64,000 bases of DNA from a virus. The position numbers and the translations under genes were made by a program. Below the pieces are notes generated by a model. That model did no database searches, was not told the DNA's origin, and was given only the letters and a program-made list of their open reading frames with translations. Position 1 is the first letter of the stretch. Each line of letters starts with the position of its first letter. This document shows positions 24,443 through 32,275 of the stretch, piece after piece. The stretch lies in the IMG/VR virus record IMGVR_UViG_3300027668_000008, positions 1 through 64,000 of that record; one strand, given 5' to 3'.

Positions 24443-25111
24443 TTAAGTATTTATTTCATTTATCAAAGGAAATATGTTAGCAATAACTTTCGCACAAGCG
24501 ATAGCGACTTCCATGTGTTCCTTTTGTGTTCCGTTAGCACTACGCAATTCAATGTAGTGAACCCACGAACGTAAACTACCGTTCATATATAATGTTGTCT
24601 TTGTAAGTCCTTCGGGTAATACCTTACGAGCTTGTTCTTTAGCAATGCCTTTTTCAATAGCATTCTCATATGCAACCTTTGAAACTTCTGCAACGTGCTT
24701 TTGTTGTGAGTCCCACCAATGTTGTAAATCTCTGTCATCAGTAGCAATACTGTTTTGTCTATTCTTTGTGTCTTGTAAACGTGCTTCACTGTACTCAAAG
24801 ATATCTCCTTGTGCTTTAGGATCAGCATAACGTTGACTAAATTCTTGGAATGAAAAACTACGGTGCCTTACAATTTGATGTGCAATATCCCTAGTTGTTT
24901 TGATTTCTAAACAAGCACTAACCATTTCTAATGGTGACCAATGCTTATGTTTAATCAAATACTTGATAAGTTTCTCATTTGTTTCTTTATTCATTTGTCC
25001 TGCAGGATTACTTACCCTGGCACAAAAGGCAATGAGGTCTTGTACACTGTCTAATTCTGTGTACTCTTTTACAGGATTACTGTAACTTATCATCTTAACT
25101 TCGGCTGTCAT
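24443..25111 (-). CDS. thyX: Flavin-dependent thymidylate synthase ThyX
   Basis: A 222-residue ThyX of normal length. The signature RHRSFSFQEFSQRY (82-95) matches RHRxxSxNExSxRY. The enzyme makes dTMP from dUMP using FAD, NADPH and methylenetetrahydrofolate, supplying phage DNA synthesis. It starts directly after the end of a small conserved gene (25112-25429) and ends beside the methyltransferase-like gene. ThyX is common in large marine phages. Confidence 0.95.
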   Translation of the reverse strand: MTAEVKMISYSNPVKEYTELDSVQDLIAFCARVSNPAGQMNKETNEKLIKYLIKHKHWSPLEMVSACLEIKTTRDIAHQIVRHRSFSFQEFSQRYADPKAQGDIFEYSEARLQDTKNRQNSIATDDRDLQHWWDSQQKHVAEVSKVAYENAIEKGIAKEQARKVLPEGLTKTTLYMNGSLRSWVHYIELRSANGTQKEHMEVAIACAKVIANIFPLINEINT

Positions 25112-25429
25112 TTATAATTCTCCAAGAGTTTGATTTGTTGCTTCGGCTATTATATCCGCGGCTTTAGATGTGTCAATATGCCAGTCGACATACTTAATTT
25201 TATCTTCGATGGTGGCTATCTTGTCGTCTAGTGCTTGTTCCATAGCTCTATAATCAACACCGTGCTTTGACACGATGTCTTTTATATATAAATCTATGAC
25301 TTGCCCATTCTTAAGATGAATGACCATTCGTTGAACGTACTGGATAGGAATATCCTGATACTCAACTCCCTCGAACAAATCTTCCCAATGGTTTATAATT
25401 TGAGATAACCATATAGTTGATGTGGTCAA
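25112..25429 (-). CDS. Conserved hypothetical phage protein
   Basis: A 105-residue acidic protein without cysteines, signal peptide or membrane segment (MTTSTIWLSQIINHWEDLFEG...). The C-terminal half (residues 60-100) is predicted helical. It sits directly before thyX. I do not recognise a family. An AGGTC-like ribosome binding site precedes the start. Confidence 0.65.
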   Translation of the reverse strand: MTTSTIWLSQIINHWEDLFEGVEYQDIPIQYVQRMVIHLKNGQVIDLYIKDIVSKHGVDYRAMEQALDDKIATIEDKIKYVDWHIDTSKAADIIAEATNQTLGEL

Positions 25430-25441
25430 AGTGACCTCTCC

Positions 25442-26029
25442 TTATGCTACGGGTGTTGGCGCTTTTGTTGGACGCCCTCTTCCACGTTTCGGTAATGGCT
25501 TTAACTCTTCTGCTTCTTTTAACAAACGAGTTGCTTCTTTTTGCATTGTAGCCGCTTGTGCTCTTAAACTATCTGCAATTTGATCATCAGATAATGGAGT
25601 ACTGCCGCCCGCTGATGGTGGTGCCGATGGATTGTTTACACTCATCTCTGGCATTCTTACATCACGGTTAGTAGGATTTGGAGTTTGTGGTTCGTCGGTT
25701 CCTACAACTGCATTTAGTTCTGATAGTTGTACTCTCGACTTATCGTTTGGTGTTAAAAATACTTCTACAGTTGGAACCTTAACCATTAAGTTTCCTACAT
25801 TAAGAGTATTAAGTAAACCATCTCCGATTACAGTTTTAAATCTGTACACTGCATCAGAAAATGCTGGTGCATTTTGTCCGTCACGTGATTTTAAACATTC
25901 GTTGATTGCATTACGAGGAATTTCTGGTAAAGAATCGATGTATGTAACTAGACAGTTTTCTTTTTCACCAGGAACTGTTCTAAATATTACTGCGACCTTA
26001 CGGTCCTTGTGTATACCAATATGTTTCAT
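25442..26029 (-). CDS. Hypothetical protein with C-terminal AT-hook-like motif
   Basis: A 195-residue protein with a folded N-terminal half (about 1-105) and a Pro/Asn/Ser-rich linker, then a helical segment RAQAATMQKEATRLLKEAEEL and a basic end KRGRGRPTKAP. The RGRP core resembles an AT-hook that binds the minor groove of AT-rich DNA. It could be a DNA-binding or nucleoid protein of the phage. It is followed upstream by the 122-residue gene at 26048-26416, probably in one late unit. Confidence 0.65.
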   Translation of the reverse strand: MKHIGIHKDRKVAVIFRTVPGEKENCLVTYIDSLPEIPRNAINECLKSRDGQNAPAFSDAVYRFKTVIGDGLLNTLNVGNLMVKVPTVEVFLTPNDKSRVQLSELNAVVGTDEPQTPNPTNRDVRMPEMSVNNPSAPPSAGGSTPLSDDQIADSLRAQAATMQKEATRLLKEAEELKPLPKRGRGRPTKAPTPVA

Positions 26030-26047
26030 TGATTGCTCCTTTTATGA

Positions 26048-26416
26048 TTAAGATACTGCAGATTGATTATTGCTAATCGGGTCTGTCATTGTATCAGTTG
26101 AACTTGGTGTTGCTTCTGTCGGTGCTTCAACATCTACTGCGGGTGCAGTGTCTGGTGTTGCGGCTGGATCACCTGCTTTAGGTATTGCTCCAGTACTAAC
26201 TAGGAAGTTAACTAGGTTTGTGTATGTTGAACCTACTTGTGCCATTTCATTGGCTTCAAAGGCTCCACGTTTAGAACAAATTTGAATAATTTGAACCATC
26301 TTCTTTAAGTCTCCAACACTTAATCCAATTGGTGCTGTCGCATCTACTGGAGTTGTTGACTCAGGTGTTTTAACAGTTGGTACCTTAATACCAGTTGTTT
26401 TATCTTTTTTTGACAT
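26048..26416 (-). CDS. Conserved phage protein, Ala/Pro/Thr-rich
   Basis: A 122-residue protein with low-complexity ends and a conserved-looking core LSVGDLKKMVQIIQICSKRGAFEANEMAQVGSTY split over residues 33-67. The core is likely a small helical bundle. A NATAAATA-type late promoter (26459-26466) lies 43 nt upstream of the start. Function unknown; expression with late genes suggests a virion-related role, by inference. Confidence 0.7.
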   Translation of the reverse strand: MSKKDKTTGIKVPTVKTPESTTPVDATAPIGLSVGDLKKMVQIIQICSKRGAFEANEMAQVGSTYTNLVNFLVSTGAIPKAGDPAATPDTAPAVDVEAPTEATPSSTDTMTDPISNNQSAVS

Positions 26417-26432
26417 ATTTCTCTCCGTTATG

Positions 26433-26440
26433 TATAAATA
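26433..26440 (+). promoter_or_regulatory. T4-type late promoter TATAAATA
   Basis: A perfect TATAAATA octamer, the T4 late promoter -10, on the plus strand 43 nt before the ATG of the exported protein at 26483. It is the only plausible promoter for that lone plus-strand gene. Confidence 0.65.
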
Positions 26441-26458
26441 GTTATATACTACTATTAT

Positions 26459-26466
26459 TATTTATC
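26459..26466 (-). promoter_or_regulatory. Late promoter GATAAATA, minus strand
   Basis: On the minus strand GATAAATA matches the NATAAATA late promoter of marine T4-like phages, 43 nt before the start of the 26048-26416 gene. Its position next to the plus-strand TATAAATA places two late start sites almost back to back. Confidence 0.55.
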
Positions 26467-26482
26467 TTCACAGGAAAAGCCC

Positions 26483-27007
26483 ATGAAATTTTTTATTACT
26501 CTTTTTATTATTCTTATGCCCTTTACTAGTGTAAATGCCGAAGAATACAGTCTTACTACTCCGCCTAAAACTATGGTATACAATTTAGCACAGGCAACAT
26601 ATTATTACAATGTGTCTGGAGGGTGTACATACCTATATACTTTACAGTATAAACACTCTTCTATTGCAACCTTTCTTAATCCAAGCGATAATATTGTAGC
26701 ATTAATGAAAGAACAATCTGCAGAAGTCAATACTTGGATGAAACTTAACCAAATAATGGAAGGTATGCTTATTAAAGAGTTTCAACAAACTTACGATAGT
26801 TTACAATCTTATAAGTTTCAACAATTCCAAGAACTAAATGATTTTTTTGCTAGTAACATTATGTCACTGCATCCTGAAGAATATATAACAAGAATTCTCG
26901 GAGCAACTAATTATTGTATTATGAATAGGAAACCTATTCTTGACTTTATTAATAAAGCAGTTAAGTCTACGCCACCGGAAGTTGATAAGCCAAAGAAAAG
27001 AATGTAG
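26483..27007 (+). CDS. Exported protein of unknown function
   Basis: A 174-residue protein with a clear signal peptide: MKFF then ITLFIILMPFTSVNAEE, with cleavage probable after Ala19 (VNA). The mature part has two cysteines (GGCTYLY and NYCIMN) that could form a disulfide in the periplasm, and a helical middle rich in Gln and Phe. It is the only plus-strand gene between 21.4 and 64 kb, has its own late promoter, and its 3' end overlaps a converging gene by 41 nt. It could act in the envelope during lysis or superinfection exclusion; this is inference. Confidence 0.7.
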   Translation: MKFFITLFIILMPFTSVNAEEYSLTTPPKTMVYNLAQATYYYNVSGGCTYLYTLQYKHSSIATFLNPSDNIVALMKEQSAEVNTWMKLNQIMEGMLIKEFQQTYDSLQSYKFQQFQELNDFFASNIMSLHPEEYITRILGATNYCIMNRKPILDFINKAVKSTPPEVDKPKKRM

Positions 27008-27321
27008 ATTCCTCTGGTACTTCAAAACCAATTGTAACTTCTACATCATACTTGCTTGTATTCCAATCATTGTGTAAGTTTTCAATTTCATCATCGACAT
27101 CGAATTCTTCCCAGGCATCTTTACTAGTAGACTTGCCATAATCTGATACAGTATACCTGCCATCTAGATTATTAAATATCCAATGTTTGATGTTATCAAC
27201 GATATCGTTATGGGTCTTACCTAATCCCATATAATTAAACTTGTGGATTATTTGAGTAAAGTGTTCTGGCATCATACTTACTTCACGTTGATTAAGAACG
27301 TTTAAAGGATTAATGTCTCTC
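26967..27321 (-). CDS. Hypothetical protein
   Basis: A protein of about 118 residues (MRDINPLNVLNQREVSMM...), acidic in its second half (DAWEEFDVDDEIENLHNDW). It starts at the overlap TAATG with the zinc-ribbon gene upstream, and its end converges on the exported protein gene. No family recognised and no membrane segment. Confidence 0.6.
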
Positions 27322-27322
27322 A

Positions 27323-27496
27323 TTATGCCATTGCTCTACGAGAATCAGACAAATTTAATGTCGTCTTTTGTGCCATTACTTTTGGAAAACATTTCTTACA
27401 AAATTGTACAGGTATAATACCTAACTTACCAATCAATGTAGTTGGCTTGTTATGTGTGAATACTTTTGCACAAACTGAACATTTAGGTTTCTTCAC
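27323..27496 (-). CDS. 57-residue zinc-ribbon protein
   Basis: A small protein starting at GTG (27496) that overlaps the TAG of the VWA gene (TAGTG). It has CSVC near residue 6 and CKKC near residue 33, a two-knuckle zinc-ribbon pattern, and a basic C terminus. An AAAGG sequence before the GTG can serve as ribosome binding site. Such small ribbon proteins often bind nucleic acid or polymerase; the role here is unknown. Confidence 0.6.
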   Translation of the reverse strand: MKKPKCSVCAKVFTHNKPTTLIGKLGIIPVQFCKKCFPKVMAQKTTLNLSDSRRAMA

Positions 27497-28803
27497 TATG
27501 CCGCCTTTCTGGTTTTCTTTGGTTCTTCGTTATAATATGCATGAGTTCCAAATGGAGGAACAATGCTTTCATTACCGTGTATAATGAATACTGTGTCACA
27601 ATACAATTCGTCACCCCAACTTCCAAATGGGTAACCATCTGTAAACATAATTAGTTTCTTAGGATCAATACCGTGTTCTTTCATGTATTCCCAATTACAA
27701 TCGAAGTCTGTACCTCCGCCTCCAACTGGTTGGTAATCAATTAGTTCGTCTCCGTTATGCGGATCAAAATCTGCTTCAGCATACACAGAAGTATCAAAGC
27801 ACCATAACTTAATGCTATAATCTTCGTAAGCATCCATAATACCTTTTACTTCACTTAAGAAGTCTTTTGTCATGCTATTACTAATACTACCTGACATATC
27901 AAGTGCAATACAAACATCAATCTTTTCATCGTTGTTCATACCTGGTAGTATTGCATCCATGTGCCATGAACGTCTGTTAATTTTTTGGAAAGTAAAGTCA
28001 CTTTTAATAGTGCTTTCAATTTGTTGTTGTAACAATGTACGCCAATCCATTTTAGGTTGTGTCCAAGACTCTATAAGTCGTTTAACACCTGCAGGAACAT
28101 TACTAGCACCCGAACTCTGTGCCGCACCCATTACAGCCGCTTTCATCTCTTCTTTAATCTGACGCTTCTCTTCGTCTGACAATGAAGGACGTACACTTTT
28201 GCCGCCTTTAGAATCTCCATTACCTTCAGAAGCATCATTGGCTTTTTTGCCTTTACCATCTTCTTCAAGGTGGTCATCTAATACTTTTTGTAAAAGGTCT
28301 TCAATATCAATTTTGTCTGCGTTTTCATATAAGTCATCATACACTTCTTCAAATGACCAATCATAATATTTTCTATCATGTATCATTTCAACAAGTTTAA
28401 TAGGTTCACCAACTGAGTTTTTAACAAGGTCGCCATTAACACAATAGTCAGCGGCAATGTTTGACAAGTTTTTATCACGTCCATGGAACCTTCCCATGTG
28501 GTCATAAACAACGTGCAACACTTCGTGTCCAAATAAGAACATAGTCTCGCCAACAGTTAGTGCATCTATAAATCTTGTATTGTAATAAAAACGTCTACCG
28601 TCTGTTGCCGCCGTAGGCAACCAATCGTCACCATTTACAAGTTCAAGCCTTGTAGCAAGTGTTCCAAAGAATGGATGTTTAATAAGCAAACTAACACGAG
28701 CTTGTACTAATTTCTCTCTAACTTCTAAATCTAATTTAGGATCAGTTTCAAAGCCTGTTTCACAAACAAACTTACCACTGCTTTTATTAGTTTGAAACGA
28801 CAT
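27496..28803 (-). CDS. VWA-domain protein with HExxH metallopeptidase-like N terminus (DUF2201-type)
   Basis: A 435-residue two-part protein. The N-terminal region has His93-Glu94-x2-His97 (GHEVLHVVYDH), a zinc metallopeptidase-like motif, followed by a charged Gly/Ser linker near 180-205. The C-terminal VWA domain has the MIDAS DMSGS (302-306) and GGGGTDF. Such proteins pair with MoxR-type AAA ATPases; the partner is the next gene upstream (29283-30398). MoxR/VWA pairs act as chaperone-like systems that assemble or insert cofactors into complexes. It has its own promoter (28835-28862). The target in this phage is unknown. Confidence 0.82.
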   Translation of the reverse strand: MSFQTNKSSGKFVCETGFETDPKLDLEVREKLVQARVSLLIKHPFFGTLATRLELVNGDDWLPTAATDGRRFYYNTRFIDALTVGETMFLFGHEVLHVVYDHMGRFHGRDKNLSNIAADYCVNGDLVKNSVGEPIKLVEMIHDRKYYDWSFEEVYDDLYENADKIDIEDLLQKVLDDHLEEDGKGKKANDASEGNGDSKGGKSVRPSLSDEEKRQIKEEMKAAVMGAAQSSGASNVPAGVKRLIESWTQPKMDWRTLLQQQIESTIKSDFTFQKINRRSWHMDAILPGMNNDEKIDVCIALDMSGSISNSMTKDFLSEVKGIMDAYEDYSIKLWCFDTSVYAEADFDPHNGDELIDYQPVGGGGTDFDCNWEYMKEHGIDPKKLIMFTDGYPFGSWGDELYCDTVFIIHGNESIVPPFGTHAYYNEEPKKTRKAA

Positions 28804-28834
28804 ATATTACTCCTTTTGTTTAACTTATACTATT

Positions 28835-28862
28835 ATAATAACATCTTTACAGTATTTGTCAA
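28835..28862 (-). promoter_or_regulatory. Sigma70-like promoter, TTGACA-N16-TATTAT
   Basis: On the minus strand TTGACA (28862-28857) is followed after 16 nt by TATTAT (28840-28835), then AATAGTATAAGTTAA and an AAGGAG ribosome binding site for the VWA gene. Confidence 0.8.
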
Positions 28863-28866
28863 TACC

Positions 28867-29109
28867 TTAATGCAAGGTTTTCTTAAATATTTGTCCTATT
28901 AATTGGGGGAATTCGTCTTCTATTTCCATACGAACTGCTTCTTCAATACCCGAATCTGCTATTGCAAGGATCTGCTTCATAGTGAATGCCTTTGTCTCTT
29001 TGTTCTTAGGCATTACTACTGTTTTTAATTGTCCGTTTGGACTAATGACAAGCATCCAGTCATCATCTTCAACAGTGTGAAGTAATTTTTTTATTTCTTT
29101 TTCGGTCAT
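28867..29109 (-). CDS. Small hypothetical protein
   Basis: An 80-residue acidic protein beginning MTEKEIKKLLHTVEDDDWMLV and continuing into a conserved-looking strand-rich part (ISPNGQLKTVVMPKN) and a helix. I chose the ATG at 29109; a longer frame reaches 29208 but its first 33 residues are Pro/Arg-rich and unlikely. It lies between the terminator at 29239-29262 and the VWA promoter. Confidence 0.6.
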   Translation of the reverse strand: MTEKEIKKLLHTVEDDDWMLVISPNGQLKTVVMPKNKETKAFTMKQILAIADSGIEEAVRMEIEDEFPQLIGQIFKKTLH

Positions 29110-29238
29110 ATAATTACTTATCTTTAAGTTTTTAGGGAATAAAGGTGGCCGAGTCTTAGTTCTCTGATGATCGGACTCTGGTTTAATACAACGTAAACTA
29201 GTATTCACTATTCATAACCACCTTATTCTTTTAAAAGC

Positions 29239-29262
29239 GAAAGGGGTTTTTACACCCCTTTC
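29239..29262 (-). terminator. Intrinsic terminator after the MoxR gene
   Basis: GAAAGGGG (29239-29246) pairs perfectly with CCCCTTTC (29255-29262) over an 8-nt loop. On the minus strand the stem is followed by GCTTTT. It lies 21 nt past the stop of the MoxR-type ATPase gene. Confidence 0.7.
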
Positions 29263-29282
29263 TAAATTACCTAGCAGGAGAA

Positions 29283-30398
29283 CTAGGCGTTATGACTGGC
29301 TTTGATATACTTACCAAACCTGTCATAAAACTCTTTGTAATTCTTTAAATACTTAGGTCGTAATGGTATCTTGTAAGTAACCAATGCCGCCCTTGCACCA
29401 AGTACAACCATTTCAGTTTCAAAGTTATCCATCATAAACCTAAAGAAGTTATCTGCAAGTTTGTGGAATTTCTCAATACCTTTTGTACCTTCTTTTTCGT
29501 ATGCTTCACGTAATTCGTAACACATAGAAACAGTAAGTGAATACCTACCTGAGATTTCAACACTTGAATCCAGTGTCTTAACCTTGCCTGCAAGTACATC
29601 ACTTGGGTTAGGAAGTTTGCCACTGTTCTTTAAAGTAGCCATAAACTTAACACCAACGCCTTCACCAACTGCACCTGAAACTAGGTTTGCTAATGTTTCT
29701 TCGTCCATGTCATCATCGTCAATTAAGTCACTAACGAATGTCCAAGAACGAGGAGTTGCAAATGAACGACTTGAGCTACGTGGATCAAAGTCAAACAAGT
29801 CCTGCTTGTGAACTGTTATGTGACCAATAACATCTGAATGTATGTTATTATTGATTGCCCAGTTTAACCAAGACTCATAATCAACACGCATTTCTAAGTG
29901 AACGAACCTGTTTGCCAACGGTGCTGGCATCCTGTAAGTAACACCTTTATCAGTCTCCCTGTTACCTGCGGCAACAATAACTACGTTACTTGGAAGTTGA
30001 TATTTACCAACACGGTTATTAAGAACTAATTGGTAAGCCGCCGCCTGTGTACTTTGCGGAGCAGAGTTAAGTTCGTCTAAGAACAATACAACTGTATCAT
30101 ATTGTTTAGCCAACTCAGGACTTGGAAGGTCAACCGGTGGTGCCCAATCCATAACGCCTAATTCTTTATTGTAAAACGGAATACCTTTAATATCAGTTGG
30201 CTCCATTAGTGCCATACGCAAGTCAATTAGCAATGCGTTTCCAATATCACCAGAATCAACAATGCCTTGCATCAGTTCTGATTTACCAATTCCCATAGGT
30301 CCCCAAAGGAACACAGGTCGCTTTTTAGCGAATGCTTTGAGTATAGCCTTGTTAGCGGCAATACTTGTTACGGTCCTATTTTCTGTTAATTGTGACAT
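29283..30398 (-). CDS. MoxR-type AAA ATPase
   Basis: A 371-residue AAA+ ATPase. Walker A is GPMGIGKS (33-40) and Walker B is VVLFLDE with Asp108-Glu109; sensor-like VIVAAGN follows. It belongs to the MoxR/RavA-like branch that works with VWA-domain partners, and the VWA gene lies just downstream (27496-28803). The pair likely remodels a protein target using ATP. It has its own TTGACA-N16-TATTAT promoter and is followed by an intrinsic terminator, so it is expressed as a single gene. Confidence 0.85.
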   Translation of the reverse strand: MSQLTENRTVTSIAANKAILKAFAKKRPVFLWGPMGIGKSELMQGIVDSGDIGNALLIDLRMALMEPTDIKGIPFYNKELGVMDWAPPVDLPSPELAKQYDTVVLFLDELNSAPQSTQAAAYQLVLNNRVGKYQLPSNVVIVAAGNRETDKGVTYRMPAPLANRFVHLEMRVDYESWLNWAINNNIHSDVIGHITVHKQDLFDFDPRSSSRSFATPRSWTFVSDLIDDDDMDEETLANLVSGAVGEGVGVKFMATLKNSGKLPNPSDVLAGKVKTLDSSVEISGRYSLTVSMCYELREAYEKEGTKGIEKFHKLADNFFRFMMDNFETEMVVLGARAALVTYKIPLRPKYLKNYKEFYDRFGKYIKASHNA

Positions 30399-30437
30399 AT
30401 TATCTCCTTAATTTGTCGTTTTTTTAGTTTATACTTT

Positions 30438-30465
30438 ATAATAACATCTTTTGTCTTGTTGTCAA
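30438..30465 (-). promoter_or_regulatory. Sigma70-like promoter, TTGACA-N16-TATTAT
   Basis: On the minus strand TTGACA (30465-30460), 16 nt, TATTAT (30443-30438), then AAAGTATAAACTAA. It drives the MoxR-type ATPase gene. Confidence 0.78.
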
Positions 30466-30470
30466 CCTTT

Positions 30471-30812
30471 TTAGGCAACATTTTGAAATCCTAAACTTGC
30501 AACAACAGATTTATTACCGCTTTCATCTATGACAATATCTCCAACACTAATTGAATGCATTGGTTTAAATCTTTCTATTTGTTCTTCAGGGCCTATATTA
30601 CCAACTTCAAATACATCTTCTAAATCGTTAGCATTAATATTTGCAACGTGTTCAAAGTAACCATCTTTAAATGCTTGACTGGCTGGAACATTAATATCTT
30701 CTGCAAGAATCATATCCATTTTAGCCTTCTGCTTTGGAACTGAATTATGTCCATGTTCATTGATCATATCAACATCAGCATCTGACAATCTAATTTGAAA
30801 AACTTTATACAT
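30471..30812 (-). CDS. Hypothetical phage protein
   Basis: A 113-residue acidic protein (MYKVFQIRLSDADVDMIN...). The C-terminal part SISVGDIVIDESGNKSVVASLGF looks like a small beta-barrel (SH3/KOW-like) segment. Similar small proteins are common in the early regions of T4-like marine phages. It is expressed from a dedicated promoter (30845-30872) with an AAGGAG ribosome binding site. Confidence 0.65.
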   Translation of the reverse strand: MYKVFQIRLSDADVDMINEHGHNSVPKQKAKMDMILAEDINVPASQAFKDGYFEHVANINANDLEDVFEVGNIGPEEQIERFKPMHSISVGDIVIDESGNKSVVASLGFQNVA

Positions 30813-30844
30813 ATATTCAACTCCTTTGTTTAACTTATATAACT

Positions 30845-30872
30845 ATTATAACACAAACAGTTAATGTGTCAA
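30845..30872 (-). promoter_or_regulatory. Sigma70-like promoter, TTGACA-N16-TATAAT
   Basis: On the minus strand TTGACA (30872-30867), 16 nt, TATAAT (30850-30845), then AGTTATATAAGTTAA and AAAGGAG before the gene at 30471-30812. Confidence 0.82.
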
Positions 30873-30879
30873 TACCTAA

Positions 30880-31083
30880 TTACAGGTATTTTGACATTTT
30901 TTCTTGCCATACTTCATAAAGTCCATCTTCAACGTTATCAGCATCAGAAGAACCAGCAAGTAAATCTTCATGGTGTTTCATTTTGTTAGTAAATTCATCA
31001 AACGATTCACAGTTTGTAATTTCTTTATTTGCAATGTCGTAAAACTTATCTACGTTATCAAATATATAACTACTCATTCCCAT
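30880..31083 (-). CDS. Small hypothetical protein
   Basis: A 67-residue acidic, helical protein (MGMSSYIFDNVDKFYDIANKE...). It carries its own TTGACA-N16-TATTAT promoter and an AAAGGAG ribosome binding site, so it is expressed as a single unit, in the pattern of early phage genes. No family recognised. Confidence 0.65.
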   Translation of the reverse strand: MGMSSYIFDNVDKFYDIANKEITNCESFDEFTNKMKHHEDLLAGSSDADNVEDGLYEVWQEKMSKYL

Positions 31084-31117
31084 TTTTATCTCCTTTGTTT
31101 AATTTAACTTATACTTT

Positions 31118-31145
31118 ATAATAACATCTATTGCCAATGTGTCAA
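31118..31145 (-). promoter_or_regulatory. Sigma70-like promoter, TTGACA-N16-TATTAT
   Basis: On the minus strand TTGACA (31145-31140), 16 nt, TATTAT (31123-31118), then AAAGTATAAGTTAA. It drives the 67-residue gene at 30880-31083. Confidence 0.8.
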
Positions 31146-31259
31146 CCTTTTATTAATCGTGTGTTATATGAAGTATTTGAGCCCTTAAACACCCGTTAAA
31201 TGGTAGTTTAATCGCTTATATAAGGGTCGTATACGGGATCTGCGGGTTTATGTGTAAAC

Positions 31260-31646
31260 TTATAGGGGTTTGTTGGCTTCTAGATACAAATCTAAGTCGC
31301 CATCGTATAAAGACAGCATAGTTGCTACTTCTTCACCGAATAGTTCAATTTTAGGGAAATTGTTGGATAAGGATCCAACTAGGAAATATGGACATTCAAT
31401 TACTTTATCCATATACAATACATTCTTAAAGTTCTGTATTGGTCGTTTAAGTTTTAAAGTGGTGTACTCGATATTGCAGTTAGCAACAAAGAATGCTCTG
31501 CCATTATTGGTTAGCCTTAGCCCACCATCTTCTCTAAAGTTTGCCCAAATCTTTGGATACAATTTATCTAGAGGTTCGTCTATACCAACTGCTTCTTTAA
31601 GCAGTATTTCGGTTAGCCTTCGTTTGTTGATTCCGGATATATGCAT
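31260..31646 (-). CDS. Hypothetical phage protein
   Basis: A 128-residue protein from the ATG at 31646 (MHISGINKRRLTEILLKEAVG...). A region at about 38-60 (LRLTNNGRAFFVANCNIEY) and the acidic C terminus suggest a compact alpha/beta fold. LRLTNNG..F resembles the start of a conserved domain seen in phage DNA-binding or endonuclease-like proteins, but I cannot name it. It overlaps the gene upstream by 34 nt. Confidence 0.55.
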   Translation of the reverse strand: MHISGINKRRLTEILLKEAVGIDEPLDKLYPKIWANFREDGGLRLTNNGRAFFVANCNIEYTTLKLKRPIQNFKNVLYMDKVIECPYFLVGSLSNNFPKIELFGEEVATMLSLYDGDLDLYLEANKPL

Positions 31647-31915
31647 ACGCCTGCGTTCATTAAAACTACTGTAAATTTGTCGCACTTGAATAGTACGTTA
31701 AGTTTTTTCGCTAGGTTGATTGCATGGCCCGGGTTTGAAAATGAAACTTTCTTATACTTTGGAGATGCGTATCCAATCATCGCATTAAAACTCTTTAAGT
31801 TGATTGGTTTTTGGTCATAAAATACTGCCCAAACACCTTCACTCGCAAGGATCTGATCCGTTTTATAGTCTTTGTCGACTTTTTCAATAAGAATTACTGG
31901 CTTTGGTCTACTCAC
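31613..31915 (-). CDS. Hypothetical phage protein
   Basis: A 100-residue basic protein (MSRPKPVILIEKVDKDYKTDQILASEG...) with the segment GYASPKYKKVSFSNPGHAINLAKKLN. Its layout (short strands then a helix) is compatible with a small nucleic acid-binding or single-domain regulatory fold. A GATAAATA late-promoter-like octamer lies 32 nt upstream. It overlaps the next gene. Function unknown. Confidence 0.6.
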   Translation of the reverse strand: MSRPKPVILIEKVDKDYKTDQILASEGVWAVFYDQKPINLKSFNAMIGYASPKYKKVSFSNPGHAINLAKKLNVLFKCDKFTVVLMNAGVCIYPESTNEG

Positions 31916-31946
31916 TTATATTCTCCGATATATTTAATTACAAATA

Positions 31947-31954
31947 TATTTATC
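31947..31954 (-). promoter_or_regulatory. Possible late promoter GATAAATA
   Basis: GATAAATA on the minus strand, 32 nt before the gene at 31613-31915. It fits the NATAAATA consensus but a single octamer in AT-rich DNA can occur by chance. Confidence 0.4.
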
Positions 31955-31978
31955 CAAAGAACATATTAAATGCTACTA

Positions 31979-32200
31979 TTATGAGTTAAAAACTCCACCG
32001 TCCATTTCGCCTGTAGTGGGTGCTACATCTTGCTCCAGTAGTGTTATTACTTTGTTTTGTAAAGATATTACTTTATCTTGTAGTTCTACAATGTCATTTA
32101 CTATTAGGCTGGCTTGTGTTGTATCGATTGATACTTGATCTTTATGCATATCTCTACTGCTAGAAACTAGATGTGCAAATTCTGATAGTTGTATACTCAT
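31979..32200 (-). CDS. Small coiled-coil protein
   Basis: A 73-residue protein from the ATG at 32200, chosen because an AGGAAGA ribosome binding site lies in front of it; a start 27 nt upstream lacks one. The region VELQDKVISLQNKVITLLEQ has a leucine/valine heptad pattern typical of a short coiled coil. Function unknown. Confidence 0.6.
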   Translation of the reverse strand: MSIQLSEFAHLVSSSRDMHKDQVSIDTTQASLIVNDIVELQDKVISLQNKVITLLEQDVAPTTGEMDGGVFNS

Positions 32201-32275
32201 TTGGGATCTTCCTGGTTCATACGCCATAACATAAACACCGGTAAGGCATAGGATAGTAATAAGATTAATACTAGA

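Noticed and set aside
24448-24455. AATAAATA octamer before the methyltransferase-like gene as a late promoter
   Set aside because: It lies only 7 nt from the ATG, leaving no room for a leader, and such octamers are expected by chance in AT-rich DNA.
31179-31255. Sequence after the small gene promoter as a riboswitch or structured leader
   Set aside because: No conserved riboswitch core or strong stem could be laid out by eye.
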